Notes: generated by a model from the letters alone, not told the origin. 64,000 nt of DNA from Acidimicrobiaceae bacterium (GCA_905182565.1 CAJJCB010000012.1:16249-80248); one strand, 5' to 3'. Shown: positions 9,024 to 18,914, counted from the stretch's first letter. A program made the numbers and translations.

Positions 9024-10262
9024 TTACTCCAACGCTTGATAAACCAATGCCTTTAATTCTGGACGAAGAGGATACGTGCTCGAGGGCATTAGCTGCGTCA
9101 AAAAAATTACAGCGATGTCCTCAACCGGATCAACCCAAAAAGCAGTCGATGCAGCTCCGCCCCATCCGTATTCGCCCTTTTGGCAGAGAATATTTGCCTT
9201 ACATGGATCGACGACGACTGAGAACCCGAGCCCAAACCCAACTCCATCATAGGCCGTTTCAGAAAATAGCGCTCGTCCATGCTCCGTGAGATCTGCACCA
9301 CCCGGTAAGTGGTTAGAAGTCATATATTCCAAGGTTTTGCGCCCAATAATTCGTTGTCCATCAAGGGTTCCGCCCCTACGCAACGCATCGATGAATCGGT
9401 AATAGTCAGCCATAGTAGAAACTAGCCCACCACCGCCTGATAGAACCCGGGGCGGCTTGAGGTAACGAGATTTTCCTGCATCATCTAAAAGGTGTAGCCG
9501 GGCGTTACTTGGATTCGGTACATAATTGGACGCGAATCTATGTACGTCTTCTGAGAGGACTTGGAACCTAGTTTCAGACATACCCAACGGGATAAATACA
9601 TTGTTTTGAAAGTAAGTATCTAAAGAGTCGCCGGAGATAACTTCAATTATTCGCCCCAGCACGTCGGTTGAGTAGGAATAATTCCATTCAGTTCCTGGGT
9701 CAAACAAGAGCGGCAGAGAAGCTAAAATTTTGCATGATTCCTCAAGATCTCCAGGCGTTCCCCAATTAAAGCCATTTTTTCTGTATATCTCATCTACGGG
9801 GTGGGCCATATGGAAGTCATAGGTCAATCCGCTCATATGGGTGAGCAAATCATGGACATTAATTTCTCTCTTAGGTTCTCTAGTTTCTGGTTTCTGAGCA
9901 TCACCTCCGCAGAACACGCGGGCGTTAGAGAACTCAGGTAGCCACTTTGAGATCGGGTCCTTTAACTGGAAAAGTCCTCGCTCGTAAAGTTGCATAGCAG
10001 CAACTGAGGTCACCGGTTTAGTCATGGAATAGAAGCGATAAATGGTATCGCTTTCGACACCCGTACCTCGCTCTACGTCTCGATGGCCATACATCTCCCG
10101 ATAAGCAACTTTCCCGCCACGAGAAACTAAAATATTAATTCCTGGAAGCTTCGCGTCATCTACATACTGTCGGAAATGTTGTCCAATCAGTTCGAGCCGA
10201 TCGGCATCGAAACCCACCTCAGAAGGGTCAACTTGAACTTCAATGCTTTTACTCTTTGCCAT
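9024..10262 (-). CDS. Beta-lactamase/serine hydrolase (class C fold)
   Basis: Penicillin-binding-protein-like serine hydrolase of 412 residues. The catalytic SxxK is SMTK in FYSMTKPVTSVAAMQ (about residue 79). YSYSTDVLG near residue 190 takes the place of the YxN motif. A late GWGGAASTAFWVDP matches the C-terminal active-site strand. No signal peptide is seen, so it is probably cytosolic and more likely an esterase or amidase than an antibiotic resistance enzyme. It lies directly upstream of mycothione reductase on the same strand with two bases between; whether the link is functional is unknown. Confidence 0.88.
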   Translation of the reverse strand: MAKSKSIEVQVDPSEVGFDADRLELIGQHFRQYVDDAKLPGINILVSRGGKVAYREMYGHRDVERGTGVESDTIYRFYSMTKPVTSVAAMQLYERGLFQLKDPISKWLPEFSNARVFCGGDAQKPETREPKREINVHDLLTHMSGLTYDFHMAHPVDEIYRKNGFNWGTPGDLEESCKILASLPLLFDPGTEWNYSYSTDVLGRIIEVISGDSLDTYFQNNVFIPLGMSETRFQVLSEDVHRFASNYVPNPSNARLHLLDDAGKSRYLKPPRVLSGGGGLVSTMADYYRFIDALRRGGTLDGQRIIGRKTLEYMTSNHLPGGADLTEHGRALFSETAYDGVGFGLGFSVVVDPCKANILCQKGEYGWGGAASTAFWVDPVEDIAVIFLTQLMPSSTYPLRPELKALVYQALE

Positions 10263-10524
10263 GTTCGGCTCATTTGTTCTCGTCTAAGGGCTATGTCGTT
10301 AAAGAGTATGCCCGTGTGTCGGTCATCTAAGCACAAAACCGGGTTTCAAAAAACAAGAGAGATGATTGTCTATGATCAGCATCTCGCTAAAAATGCGACA
10401 ATCAAACTTAGTGGTCTGCCAAAACTAAGAAAATAAACAGAGAAATTACAACTCACTTAAGTGATTTACGATTCCTTGTCCTGCGCATAACAAGCCTTGA
10501 TCAAATGGCCCTAGAGTGCTACTA

Positions 10525-11220
10525 ATGGCCAGCAAATCTTATGATCACAATATTTTAGTTCGCTTCTTGCTTGTCAGACACGGTGAATCACAGGTAATGG
10601 TTGACGGTGTCGTTGGAGGCTTAGAGACCTGCAGTGGACTATCTGAGAAGGGACGTCTTCAGGCAGGACTGCTCAGAGATCGGTTCGCAACCATGACCGA
10701 GCCCTCAATCGATGTTGTTTACAGCTCGCCGTTGCCCCGGGCCAAAGAAACAACGGATATAGCGTTGTCAGGTTTACACCCACGACTCGCAATTGAAGTA
10801 CACCCCGAACTTGAAGAGTTTCGTCTGGGCCAAGCCGATGGGTTGACTTGGGAGAAGGTACAAGAACAATACCCCGACATAAATCCCACCAACTCTGACC
10901 CCTACGAAACGTTGATACCCGGAGGAGATAGCCGTGCGGGTTTTCGACATCGAGTGTCGATGACTTTAAGTGAGATAGCGAAAAAACATCCGGGAAAAAC
11001 AGTTTTTGTAGGTTGTCACGGCGGGGTTATCTCAGCTGCTATGGCTTCTGCGTTTGGGCTAGCCAATAACCAAACGACACTAGAAATAGCACCAACAGTT
11101 ACTTCAATTACAGAACTCGAGTTGATAGAAGGTGATGGGAAACCTAGGCGTTGGGTTTGTCATCGTTACAACGATTCAGCCCATCTACGCGGATCAGAAG
11201 TTGATCCACTTAATCGTTAA
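10525..11220 (+). CDS. Histidine phosphatase family protein (phosphoglycerate mutase-like)
   Basis: The phosphoenzyme motif LVRHGES is near the N-terminus. A conserved Arg follows in SSPLPRAKETTDIA, then GGDSRAGFRHRV, and the second active-site His in FVGCHGGVISAAM. These define the histidine phosphatase superfamily; specificity (phosphoglycerate, cobalamin precursor or other phosphoester) is not evident. ATG 10525 is chosen; GTG 10516 is in frame three codons earlier and neither has a clear ribosome binding site. The MFS transporter gene starts two bases after its stop. Confidence 0.85.
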   Translation: MASKSYDHNILVRFLLVRHGESQVMVDGVVGGLETCSGLSEKGRLQAGLLRDRFATMTEPSIDVVYSSPLPRAKETTDIALSGLHPRLAIEVHPELEEFRLGQADGLTWEKVQEQYPDINPTNSDPYETLIPGGDSRAGFRHRVSMTLSEIAKKHPGKTVFVGCHGGVISAAMASAFGLANNQTTLEIAPTVTSITELELIEGDGKPRRWVCHRYNDSAHLRGSEVDPLNR

Positions 11221-11222
11221 CC

Positions 11223-12479
11223 ATGCCAGACACGCCTAAGCAGCCCAACTTAACTGAGTTGATAAGCAGACCTTCGGTAAGAAATCTTTTAATATCGCGA
11301 GCCTGTGGAATGTCCGGCGCAGTAACTCTAGCAATCGCATTAGGCATCTATGTGTATGAAATTACGGGGCGTGAATTAGACATTGGGTTAGTTGGGCTAG
11401 CTGAATTTCTGCCAACTTTTTTACTTGTACTTTGGGCAGGTGCTCTAGCCGACCGGGTAGATAGACGAAAATTAGCATGTGCTGGGTACCTAGCTGAAGC
11501 GATTATTGCATTACTAATTATGATTTACGTTGCTAAGGGCGGGACTGCTATTTGGCCAATAATTACCTTAACTGTTGCCTTTGGCACTGCTCGTGGATTC
11601 GTCAATCCCGCCACCCGGGCTTTGCCTGCAAATGTTGTACCTCGATCAGATTTACCGCGACTCATACCTGCCCTTTCGACTGTTTGGCAACTGTCTGCAA
11701 TAATCTCGCCGCTTATAGTCGGTGCCGTCTATGGACTCGGAGCGCATTGGACATTTCTTGCGATAGCAGGACTTGACACAATCAGCGCGTTGACAATACG
11801 AAATATCCAACTTGACTCGCCGCAAACAAACACCGTGGAACGACCAAGTCTCGCTAATGCTCTTGGAGGGCTTCGTTTGGTAAGACAAACGCCCCTACTC
11901 TTAGCGGTCATCGGACTGGATTTATTTGCTGTTCTGTTAGGAGGTGTCATAGCTTTAGCACCTGCCATCTCCACAAATCTGCTCTCAGCCGGCGAATCTG
12001 CTCCCTTCTGGCTACGTTCAGCAGGAGCCGTCGGTGCTGCTATTACTGCAGTAGCTCTTGCGAGAACGCCGCTCACTGCCCATATTGGTAAGACGCTGCT
12101 GCAAGCCATCGCTATCTTTGGTGCCCTTACAATTCTTGTAGCCTTCAGCCGCAATCTTGTAATTACTCTATTTCTGTTCGCTGCGCTTGCAGCCGCAGAC
12201 ATGGTCAGCGTTTTTATTCGAGCGACTATCGTTCCGTTAGCAACTCCAGATTCTTTAAGGGGACGAGTCCTTGCCGTAGAAGCTGTATTCATAGGCGCAT
12301 CCAACGAACTTGGAGCCTTCGAGTCAGGTATCACAGCCGAATGGTTTGGTTTAGCTCCAGCGATCATCATTTCTGGCATCGCAACGATTATCGTCGTTCT
12401 ACTATTCGCAATTTTTGTACCAGATCTACGCAAACTCAATCATTTCGATGAGATAACAGATGGTATGGAGCCAATATGA
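11223..12479 (+). CDS. MFS transporter (MFS_3/EntS-like)
   Basis: Integral membrane protein of 418 residues with about 12 hydrophobic segments. The loop 2-3 motif of the major facilitator superfamily is visible as WAGALADRVDRRKLACAG (about residue 76). The sequence RGFVNPATRALPANVVPRSDLPRL is typical of the enterobactin-exporter-like MFS_3 group. The substrate is unknown. It follows the histidine phosphatase gene immediately and precedes an acyl-CoA ligase gene. A long antisense frame over this gene is a shadow. Confidence 0.88.
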   Translation: MPDTPKQPNLTELISRPSVRNLLISRACGMSGAVTLAIALGIYVYEITGRELDIGLVGLAEFLPTFLLVLWAGALADRVDRRKLACAGYLAEAIIALLIMIYVAKGGTAIWPIITLTVAFGTARGFVNPATRALPANVVPRSDLPRLIPALSTVWQLSAIISPLIVGAVYGLGAHWTFLAIAGLDTISALTIRNIQLDSPQTNTVERPSLANALGGLRLVRQTPLLLAVIGLDLFAVLLGGVIALAPAISTNLLSAGESAPFWLRSAGAVGAAITAVALARTPLTAHIGKTLLQAIAIFGALTILVAFSRNLVITLFLFAALAAADMVSVFIRATIVPLATPDSLRGRVLAVEAVFIGASNELGAFESGITAEWFGLAPAIIISGIATIIVVLLFAIFVPDLRKLNHFDEITDGMEPI

Positions 12480-12553
12480 AAGCGCTGCCGTAATCCAGGG
12501 AGTACCTTTACAATGTCGATTTCTAAATTTAGCTGACAAGAACCGAAAGGCCT

Positions 12554-14053
12554 TTGGTCGTGGAGCACAATCAAGACCTTGCGACTTACATCGACAGCTG
12601 GGCTGATCACAGGCCTGAAGCCGCAGCAATAGAATTTGAAGATCAATCCAGTACGTATCTCCAACTTTCAAACAACATTGAGACTGTCGCTAACGCACTT
12701 TATGATCTCGGAGTACGTCGAACAAACCGTGTAGCTTGGCTAGGTCACAATCGGCCATTGGCCATAGAAATGCTGCTTGCTTGCTCGCGTCTAGGAGCCA
12801 TCTATTTGCCGCTTAACTCTCGATTAACAGTTGCCGAACACCAATGGATTCTCAACGATGCAACCCCAACTGTCTTGGTGGCGGATACAGATTTCCGTGA
12901 GCAAGCTAACGCTGCTCTCATAGCGTCAGAGCTAAAGGTAAGCGCAGAAGCGGAACTGTACGTCGCAAGCCCAAGCGCTCCGCGCACCGGTGCGTCAAAT
13001 GATGATGTTCTACTTGCTTACACTTCAGGAACTACGGGGCGACCAAAAGGAGCTGTACTAACACAAAAAGCGCTAGTGGCAAATGCTGTGAACGCAACAC
13101 ATGCACACGATTTTTCAAGTCACGATCGAGTCCTCACTTTGCTTCCTCTTTTCCATGTCGGTGGTCTTAACATCCAAACGCTTCCAGCCTTATTCGCTGG
13201 CGCTGCGGTATTGCTCCACAAGAGCTTCAATCCCGAAGCCTGGCTAAAAGATGTTCAAAGATGGAAACCAACTTGGTCTTTGCTGGTACCAGCTACCTTG
13301 AACGCAGTCAGCAAGCATCCAAATTTTAATGACACAGACTTAACTTCACTTACCGGATTGATGACCGGCTCATCGACGATTCCTGCATCATCTGTGCAAC
13401 CCTTTACCGATCGCAACTTAGTCGTCGGCCAGGTCTACGGTTCAACAGAAACAGCGCCAACTTCTATTCACCTAAGAATAGATGCCGCTAATGAGCATCC
13501 CGGCTCTTGCGGCAAGCCATCTCCTCTCACTCAACTGAGAATTGTCGATTCAGAGGGTCGCGATGTTTCACCTGGAACGTCCGGTGAGCTCTGGGTCAAG
13601 GGCCCCAACATTCTATCTCGATACTGGAATAACCCCGTGGCAACACAAGAAGCTATAACAGATGGCTGGTTTCACACCGGCGACATTGGGCATCGAGATC
13701 CTGACGGCTGGGTTTATATCGATGACAGGAAAAAAGACATGATTATTTCTGGAGGAGAAAACATCTACCCTGCCGAGTTAGAGGAAATTCTTAACGACAG
13801 CTCTTTTTTCTCGGAGGTGACGGTCGTTGGAATTAAAGATGAGCAGTGGGGTGAAATACCTATCGTATTAGGTGTTTCGGCATCCGATGAGAAACCATCA
13901 GATGGTACAATTTTTGAACTTTTCAATACCCGAGTTGCGAAGTTCAAACACCCCAAGCGGCTAATTTGGATGGCTGAGCTTCCACGAAACGCAATGGGGA
14001 AAGTTCTCAAACATGAGCTTAAAGCAATTCTTAAACGTGACTTTGATTGTTAA
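12554..14053 (+). CDS. Acyl-CoA synthetase (AMP-binding, class I adenylate-forming)
   Basis: Activates a carboxylic acid to its CoA thioester via acyl-AMP. The P-loop is LAYTSGTTGRPKGA (about residue 155). Further core motifs are VYGSTETAP, GWFHTGDIG with DDRKKDMIISGGENIYP, and the catalytic Lys in PRNAMGKVLKHEL near the C-terminus. Length 499 is standard. The start is uncertain: TTG 12554 and GTG 12560 both follow GAAAGG at 12544-12549. Substrate class cannot be resolved from sequence, but medium- or short-chain acids are usual for this size. Confidence 0.92.
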   Translation: MVVEHNQDLATYIDSWADHRPEAAAIEFEDQSSTYLQLSNNIETVANALYDLGVRRTNRVAWLGHNRPLAIEMLLACSRLGAIYLPLNSRLTVAEHQWILNDATPTVLVADTDFREQANAALIASELKVSAEAELYVASPSAPRTGASNDDVLLAYTSGTTGRPKGAVLTQKALVANAVNATHAHDFSSHDRVLTLLPLFHVGGLNIQTLPALFAGAAVLLHKSFNPEAWLKDVQRWKPTWSLLVPATLNAVSKHPNFNDTDLTSLTGLMTGSSTIPASSVQPFTDRNLVVGQVYGSTETAPTSIHLRIDAANEHPGSCGKPSPLTQLRIVDSEGRDVSPGTSGELWVKGPNILSRYWNNPVATQEAITDGWFHTGDIGHRDPDGWVYIDDRKKDMIISGGENIYPAELEEILNDSSFFSEVTVVGIKDEQWGEIPIVLGVSASDEKPSDGTIFELFNTRVAKFKHPKRLIWMAELPRNAMGKVLKHELKAILKRDFDC

Positions 14054-14124
14054 GTATTCATTCGAGTTACGATCACTGACGAAACATTTTCAAGACAATT
14101 TTTCTATCTGAACCGGATTGGACT

Positions 14125-14520
14125 ATGGCCCTAGGACATATCGGCATAAACATTTTCAACTTCGAAGAGTCTCGTTCTTATTATGCATTCCTTATGCCCT
14201 TACTGGGCTATGAATTGTTCATCAACCATGATGACCAATTTGCGTATCGACCGAGTGGAAACAAAGTAGGAACATATTTATTTTTTTACGAAGCAGAAGC
14301 TCCTGGATTTGACCAACAAGTAGCAGGGCTTCAACACCTCGCCTTTATGATGCCATCTCGGGAGTCTGTCACGAGCCTGCATAAATCTGTATCCGATATG
14401 AACTCTCAGATTGTTCATAGCCCGCGCGAATGGCCTGAGTACCCTCCGCCTTATTATGCTTTTTTCTGGAAAGATCCAAATGGAATAATGCTTGAAGCTG
14501 TCTGCCATAAACACTCTTGA
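14125..14520 (+). CDS. VOC superfamily (glyoxalase-like) protein
   Basis: Single vicinal-oxygen-chelate domain of 131 residues. It starts GHIGINIFNFEESRSYYAFLMPLLGYE, where His is the usual first metal ligand; a middle GLQHLAFMMPS gives the second His, and FWKDPNGIMLEAVC provides the final Glu. This is the pattern of lactoylglutathione-lyase-like and dioxygenase-like VOC proteins. Function beyond metal binding is unknown. It is followed after 13 bases by a beta-hydroxyacid dehydrogenase gene and is probably co-transcribed. Confidence 0.83.
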   Translation: MALGHIGINIFNFEESRSYYAFLMPLLGYELFINHDDQFAYRPSGNKVGTYLFFYEAEAPGFDQQVAGLQHLAFMMPSRESVTSLHKSVSDMNSQIVHSPREWPEYPPPYYAFFWKDPNGIMLEAVCHKHS

Positions 14521-14533
14521 AAGGTTTCAAAAC

Positions 14534-15415
14534 ATGAATGCTCTGCCAACAGCGGCTTTTATCGGCCTCGGAGTTATGGGTTTCCCTATGGCTGGACATT
14601 TACAACGTTCTGGTTTCCAAACTACCGTTTACAATCGAACGAACTCCAAGGCCATTGAGTGGGTTGCACAGCATGGGGGCTCAATCGCCTCAAGCCCTAA
14701 AAAAGCTGCGGCAAATTCTGACTACGTCTTTATCTGCGTCGGAGATGACAGCGATGTCCGAGAGGTAGTTAGTGGACCATCTGGAGTTCTCGAAGGAATG
14801 CGAGCAGGGAGTACACTAATTGACCACACCACCGCATCCGCCGAGCTTGCAAGGGAATTAGGTCAAACCTGTTTCGAGAAAGACATTGGTTTTCTTGATG
14901 CACCCGTATCTGGTGGACAGGCTGGAGCCGAGAACGGCAAACTAACCATCATGTGTGGTGGTGACCCAGCCGTCTTTCATAACTCCAGAAGCGCTCTGCA
15001 GAGTTATAGTCAGCAATGCACTTTGATAGGGCCGACTGGCTCTGGGCAACTAACAAAGATGGTTAACCAAATATGTATCGCCGGTCTCATACAGGGGCTG
15101 TCTGAAGGTCTCGAATTTGGCCGACGCTCTGGGCTTGATTTGGAATTGGTTCTTGAAACTATTTCAAAGGGCGCCGCTGGCTCCTGGCAAATGAACAATC
15201 GCGGTAAAACAATGATCAAAAACGAGTTCGACTTTGGTTTTGCAGTGGATTGGATGCGAAAAGATCTAGGAATTGTATTCAGCGAAGCGGCGACAAACGG
15301 ATCACCATTACCGATTACCAAAATGGTAGATGGATTCTATGAAAAGGTTCAACAGCGGCAGGGGAATCGGCTTGACACGAGCAGTTTGATATCCCTTCTG
15401 AGGAATTCTGATTGA
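14534..15415 (+). CDS. Beta-hydroxyacid dehydrogenase (3-hydroxyisobutyrate/tartronate semialdehyde type)
   Basis: NAD(P)-dependent oxidation of a 3-hydroxy acid. N-terminal Rossmann motif FIGLGVMGFPMAGHL, substrate-binding FLDAPVSGGQAGAENGKLT, and catalytic Lys in GSGQLTKMVNQICIAG (about residue 170) define the family. ATG 14534 is chosen because GAAAGG precedes it by about ten bases and the Rossmann fold begins directly; the open frame extends further upstream inside the VOC gene. Length 293 is typical. Which hydroxyacid is used cannot be told. Confidence 0.9.
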   Translation: MNALPTAAFIGLGVMGFPMAGHLQRSGFQTTVYNRTNSKAIEWVAQHGGSIASSPKKAAANSDYVFICVGDDSDVREVVSGPSGVLEGMRAGSTLIDHTTASAELARELGQTCFEKDIGFLDAPVSGGQAGAENGKLTIMCGGDPAVFHNSRSALQSYSQQCTLIGPTGSGQLTKMVNQICIAGLIQGLSEGLEFGRRSGLDLELVLETISKGAAGSWQMNNRGKTMIKNEFDFGFAVDWMRKDLGIVFSEAATNGSPLPITKMVDGFYEKVQQRQGNRLDTSSLISLLRNSD

Positions 15416-15489
15416 GTTTCTCAATTATTAGTCTGCCAAAGAGGCCTTTTTAGTCAGCATTGTGACCGATTGAGTTGTAGCGTAAAAAT

Positions 15490-16569
15490 GTGATTCACGC
15501 CGACCGTATTCTTATGGGCCCAGGCCCTTGCAACCCCTACCCAGAAGTAATCGAAGCATTCACAAGACCGATATTGGGTCACTTAGACCCCGACTTCATT
15601 CAATTACTTGATGAGCTAAATGACAGGCTGCGGAAAGTTTGGCGCACAAACAATCAGCTCACTTTCCCAATCAGCGCTACGGGCTCAGCTGGAATGGAAG
15701 CTTCTTTTGTCAACTTCGTTAACCCTGGCGACACTGTAGTAATCGGCGTTAATGGTGTATTTGGTGGACGAATGTGTGATGTTGCTGCGAGAGCAGGTGC
15801 ATCCGTTGTTGTTGTCGAAGAAGCATGGGGTAAAGCAATCGATCCACAAAGACTTTTAGATGCTCACCCAAATCCGAAGATTATTGCTGTCGTGCATGCC
15901 GAGACTTCAACAGGAGTCCGAAACGACATAGAGTTATTAGGAAAAAATAAAGGTGAATCTCTTTTACTAGTTGACTGCGTCACCTCTCTAGGAGGCATTC
16001 CAATGCTTCTAGATGAGTGGAATGTAGACATTGCCTATAGTGGCACTCAAAAGTGTCTGGGAGTGCCACCAGGCTTGTCCCCGATCAGCGTTAGTGACAG
16101 AGCACTTGAATTTTTGGTAGCGAAACCTCAAAGCTGGTACCTCGATCTCAATATGATCCGGAACTATGTGACAGGAGACGGAGCGCGTGCCTACCATCAC
16201 ACAGCGCCAATATCGATGCTTTATGGGCTTCATGCTGGGCTCGGAGTTGTGTTAGAGGAAGGGCTCGAGAATGCCTGGGCGCGTCACCAAGCTTGCGGAG
16301 ATGAACTTCATAAGCGATTACCTGAACTCGGCTTTGACCTTTGGGCCCAGCCGGGCCACCGGCTCCCTGACCTAACGACAGTGACCCTGCCCGAAGGGCT
16401 TGATGATGCAAAAGCTCGAGCTACTCTTTTGAATGAGTACGGGATTGAAGTCGGCGGTGGCCTCGGTCCGGTGGCCGGCAAAGTATGGCGAATCGGTTGC
16501 ATGGGCCATACCGCAAGAATGCGAAACGTTAGGATGCTCCTAGGAGCATTAGGAGAAATAGTTAGCTAA
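15490..16569 (+). CDS. Alanine-glyoxylate / serine-pyruvate aminotransferase
   Basis: Class V PLP aminotransferase of 359 residues. The N-terminal MGPGPCNPYPEV, the GSAGMEASFVNFVNPGD cofactor-phosphate region, and the PLP lysine in YSGTQKCLGVPPGLSP (about residue 189) match alanine-glyoxylate aminotransferases. The start is GTG 15490, where the open frame begins. Together with the neighbouring hydroxyacid dehydrogenase it could work in glyoxylate/serine metabolism (inference). It is convergent with the enoyl-CoA hydratase gene. Confidence 0.9.
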   Translation: MIHADRILMGPGPCNPYPEVIEAFTRPILGHLDPDFIQLLDELNDRLRKVWRTNNQLTFPISATGSAGMEASFVNFVNPGDTVVIGVNGVFGGRMCDVAARAGASVVVVEEAWGKAIDPQRLLDAHPNPKIIAVVHAETSTGVRNDIELLGKNKGESLLLVDCVTSLGGIPMLLDEWNVDIAYSGTQKCLGVPPGLSPISVSDRALEFLVAKPQSWYLDLNMIRNYVTGDGARAYHHTAPISMLYGLHAGLGVVLEEGLENAWARHQACGDELHKRLPELGFDLWAQPGHRLPDLTTVTLPEGLDDAKARATLLNEYGIEVGGGLGPVAGKVWRIGCMGHTARMRNVRMLLGALGEIVS

Positions 16570-16630
16570 GAGGATTAGATTCCTCAAAGTTATAGTTCCT
16601 TACTAAAGACAAGCATTATCAGCTGCTGTC

Positions 16631-17527
16631 TTATTTTTCAGTTTCCCACGGAGCAGGTCCATCTTGGGGTGGTTCAGGCACTCCGTCTAGCCATTTGTTA
16701 AATACTGGCGTTCGTTTCTCTAAAAATGCTGCCCCACCTTCTCGTGCATCTGCGATGTGGTCAGTGACCGCTGTTTTAGAAGCAATCTCATCCAGGGACT
16801 GATCCCAAGTTAACTCTGATGCTAGATAGATGGAACGCTTCAGCATTCTCATCGCAATTTGCGGCCCGTTGGCCAGTTCGGTAGCCAATTCTATGGTGGC
16901 GTTCATCAGCTCAGCATCATCAACGACTTGGTGAACTAGTCCTAATTCGGCCGCTTCCTCGGCGGTCACAATTCGCTTTCGCATCATAAAGTCCATAGCT
17001 CCCGCAACCCCTAGGTGCTGCACCAATAACCATTGCCCACCTTCATCGGGCAAAAGCCCAAATCTGAGCGTGGCGCTTCCCATCTTGGCTGATCGGGCAG
17101 CGACTCGAAAATCGCAAGCAAGAGCGGCTGAGAAGCCTGTCTGAATGGCAAAGCCATTTATAGCTGCAATAGACAGTTTGTCCAGGTTCCTGATCGATGT
17201 GTTAACCGCCTGCGAAATGCTTCTCAGACCGTTGTAAGTGCCGATTTCTCGATGGTGCCCTCCGTGAATCGGAGGAACCTCGCTACTCTTCGCTCCTGCG
17301 TAACCTTTCAGATCATCGCCAGCCCAAAATGCTTTTCCAGTTCCGGTAAGGACAACCACCCTAAGCGAATCATCCATTTGGATTTGAGTAAAAACTTCTA
17401 CTAGGTCCCGTTTCATCGGGGCAGTTGAAGCGTTCAACGACTCGGGGCGGTTGAAAGTTATCGTCGCTATCCCAGGATTCAAAACGCTCGTCTCGAAGCC
17501 ACAGTATTCACCAATCCGCATACCCAT
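16631..17527 (-). CDS. Enoyl-CoA hydratase/isomerase family protein
   Basis: Crotonase-fold protein of 298 residues. ITFNRPESLNAS, the oxyanion-hole segments VVVLTGTGKAFWAGDDLKG and the helix AAINGFAIQTGFSAALACDF are present, followed by KMGSATLRFGLLPDEGG. The start at 17527 is supported by AGGAGG about seven bases upstream on the minus strand. The usual catalytic Glu positions are not certain from reading, so hydratase, isomerase or hydrolase activity is left open. Confidence 0.9.
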   Translation of the reverse strand: MGMRIGEYCGFETSVLNPGIATITFNRPESLNASTAPMKRDLVEVFTQIQMDDSLRVVVLTGTGKAFWAGDDLKGYAGAKSSEVPPIHGGHHREIGTYNGLRSISQAVNTSIRNLDKLSIAAINGFAIQTGFSAALACDFRVAARSAKMGSATLRFGLLPDEGGQWLLVQHLGVAGAMDFMMRKRIVTAEEAAELGLVHQVVDDAELMNATIELATELANGPQIAMRMLKRSIYLASELTWDQSLDEIASKTAVTDHIADAREGGAAFLEKRTPVFNKWLDGVPEPPQDGPAPWETEK

Positions 17528-17611
17528 ATCGATTCCTCCTATAGAGCAACGACGATACTCTTAAGTGCCTATTCACTTCCAAAAAAGTTAAATTATTGAT
17601 ACGTTTGTCAC

Positions 17612-17974
17612 GTGTCAATAGAAAATGTGTATCAACCGTTCTCTGATTCATTAATGCTTAAACTCGATATAAATGGCTCAAACGGGTATCGAGTTCATTA
17701 CATAACTCCGTTTGTCACAGATGGCTGCCGCCTTTATATTTTCGATGAGCCCAGCCACGATCCTGACAAGTTTGAGCTAATGCTGCTCGGTCAGAACGTG
17801 ACCGTTACCTCGAAGGCCTCTGGAGATTACACGACGACAGGAGTCGGAAGACTACCCAACGAAGCTGAGAACCTCTGGAGCAGAAAAGCCTGTACCGAAC
17901 GTTTTTATTACGATCAAGCGATACAAGATTTAGCTCAGTTGGGCCCAATAATTGTTCTGGGTCACGAATTGTAA
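17612..17974 (+). CDS. Hypothetical protein, 120 residues
   Basis: Not recognised. GTG start at 17612. The composition is soluble and strand-rich (CRLYIFDE, FELMLLGQNVTVTSKASGDY, PIIVLGHEL), somewhat like a small beta-barrel, but no family can be named. It is divergent from the enoyl-CoA hydratase gene, with 84 bases between, and convergent with the TauD-like gene, with 20 bases between. Confidence 0.55.
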   Translation: MSIENVYQPFSDSLMLKLDINGSNGYRVHYITPFVTDGCRLYIFDEPSHDPDKFELMLLGQNVTVTSKASGDYTTTGVGRLPNEAENLWSRKACTERFYYDQAIQDLAQLGPIIVLGHEL

Positions 17975-17994
17975 ATTATCCGCAAAAATTTTAG

Positions 17995-18834
17995 CTAAAC
18001 CGGAACTTCCCCAGCGAGAGTTACTCTGTACATTTCTCTTCTGTGGCCAGCGTAATCGTCAACGGCAAAATGTTGGACAACGCGGTTATCCCACATGACT
18101 AATGTTCCTGGCGCCCACCGCACACGACTTGTCATTTGAATCTGCCGGCTATGTTGAAGCAAGAACTCCAGAATCGGAGAACTTTCAGCGGCGGGCATTC
18201 CATGAATGCCAACCGTGTAGACATCGTTTATGAACAAGGATTTTTTCCCGGTTACTGGGTGGGTTCGAACCAGAGGATGGAGTTGTTCTTTGACTGCCTT
18301 TTCATCGCCGTGAATTTCCATTGATGATTTCGGGTCGTGTCGGCCGAAAGTTCCGGTAGGCCCATAGCTACGCCGAGCGCTATGCACTCCTTGTAAACCT
18401 TGGAGAAAGTCTTTCATAACATCCGATAGGGTTTCATATGCAAGGTATTGATTTGTAAACGCCGTATCGCCTCCTGCTTTGGGTACTTCAACTCCATACA
18501 AAATCGTTGCGCTTGGTGGCTCAACTTGAAAACTCCAGTCACTGTGCCAACCGCTTCCGAACAAGGGTCCGGCTTCATTTTTCTCGCGTAACACTCTGAG
18601 GACGTTGGGATGACTATCTAAAGTTTTGATAAATGGAGTTTCTCCATACGAGCCCAATGAAAGAGCGAACGACTCAAGCTCTTCCAGCGTCAGAACTTGA
18701 TCTCTGAACACGAGGACCATGTGGTCAGCAAAAGCAGTTTTAATTTGATCGACAGCTTCCCCATCTAAAGGTTGAGCTAAATCAATTTCGAGCGCTTCAG
18801 CGGTAAATGAACCCGTGAGCGGAAGTAGATGCAT
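17995..18834 (-). CDS. TauD/TfdA family Fe(II)/2-oxoglutarate dioxygenase
   Basis: Hydroxylates a substrate with Fe(II), O2 and 2-oxoglutarate. The iron ligands are HSD in GSGWHSDWSFQVEPP (about residue 97) and the distal His in LVMWDNRVVQHFAVDDY, with the 2-oxoglutarate-binding Arg in GHRREMYRVT. PSATILYGVEVPKAGGDTAF is typical of the TauD group. The ATG at 18834 is chosen because MHLLPLTGSF starts the fold; a longer frame reaches 18861. It is divergent from the LLM oxidoreductase gene. Taurine itself is not proven as substrate. Confidence 0.9.
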   Translation of the reverse strand: MHLLPLTGSFTAEALEIDLAQPLDGEAVDQIKTAFADHMVLVFRDQVLTLEELESFALSLGSYGETPFIKTLDSHPNVLRVLREKNEAGPLFGSGWHSDWSFQVEPPSATILYGVEVPKAGGDTAFTNQYLAYETLSDVMKDFLQGLQGVHSARRSYGPTGTFGRHDPKSSMEIHGDEKAVKEQLHPLVRTHPVTGKKSLFINDVYTVGIHGMPAAESSPILEFLLQHSRQIQMTSRVRWAPGTLVMWDNRVVQHFAVDDYAGHRREMYRVTLAGEVPV

Positions 18835-18914
18835 CCTTAAATGGTAGCGCCCTCTTGTCAAGCAATATCCGAATTAACGAGTTATTGCTGTCGGTCTGGA
18901 CTAAAAACGTTGGC

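Noticed and set aside
10362..10436. 24-codon ORF upstream of the histidine phosphatase gene
   Set aside because: Preceded only by AGAGAG, no similarity recognised, and too short to support.
11729..12439. Long antisense frame over the MFS gene
   Set aside because: Its composition (Ala, Arg, Ser, Thr rich) is that of a reverse-frame shadow and the MFS protein on the plus strand is clearly real.
15435..15460. Terminator after the hydroxyacid dehydrogenase gene
   Set aside because: There is a short T-run, but the stem would be only three base pairs.
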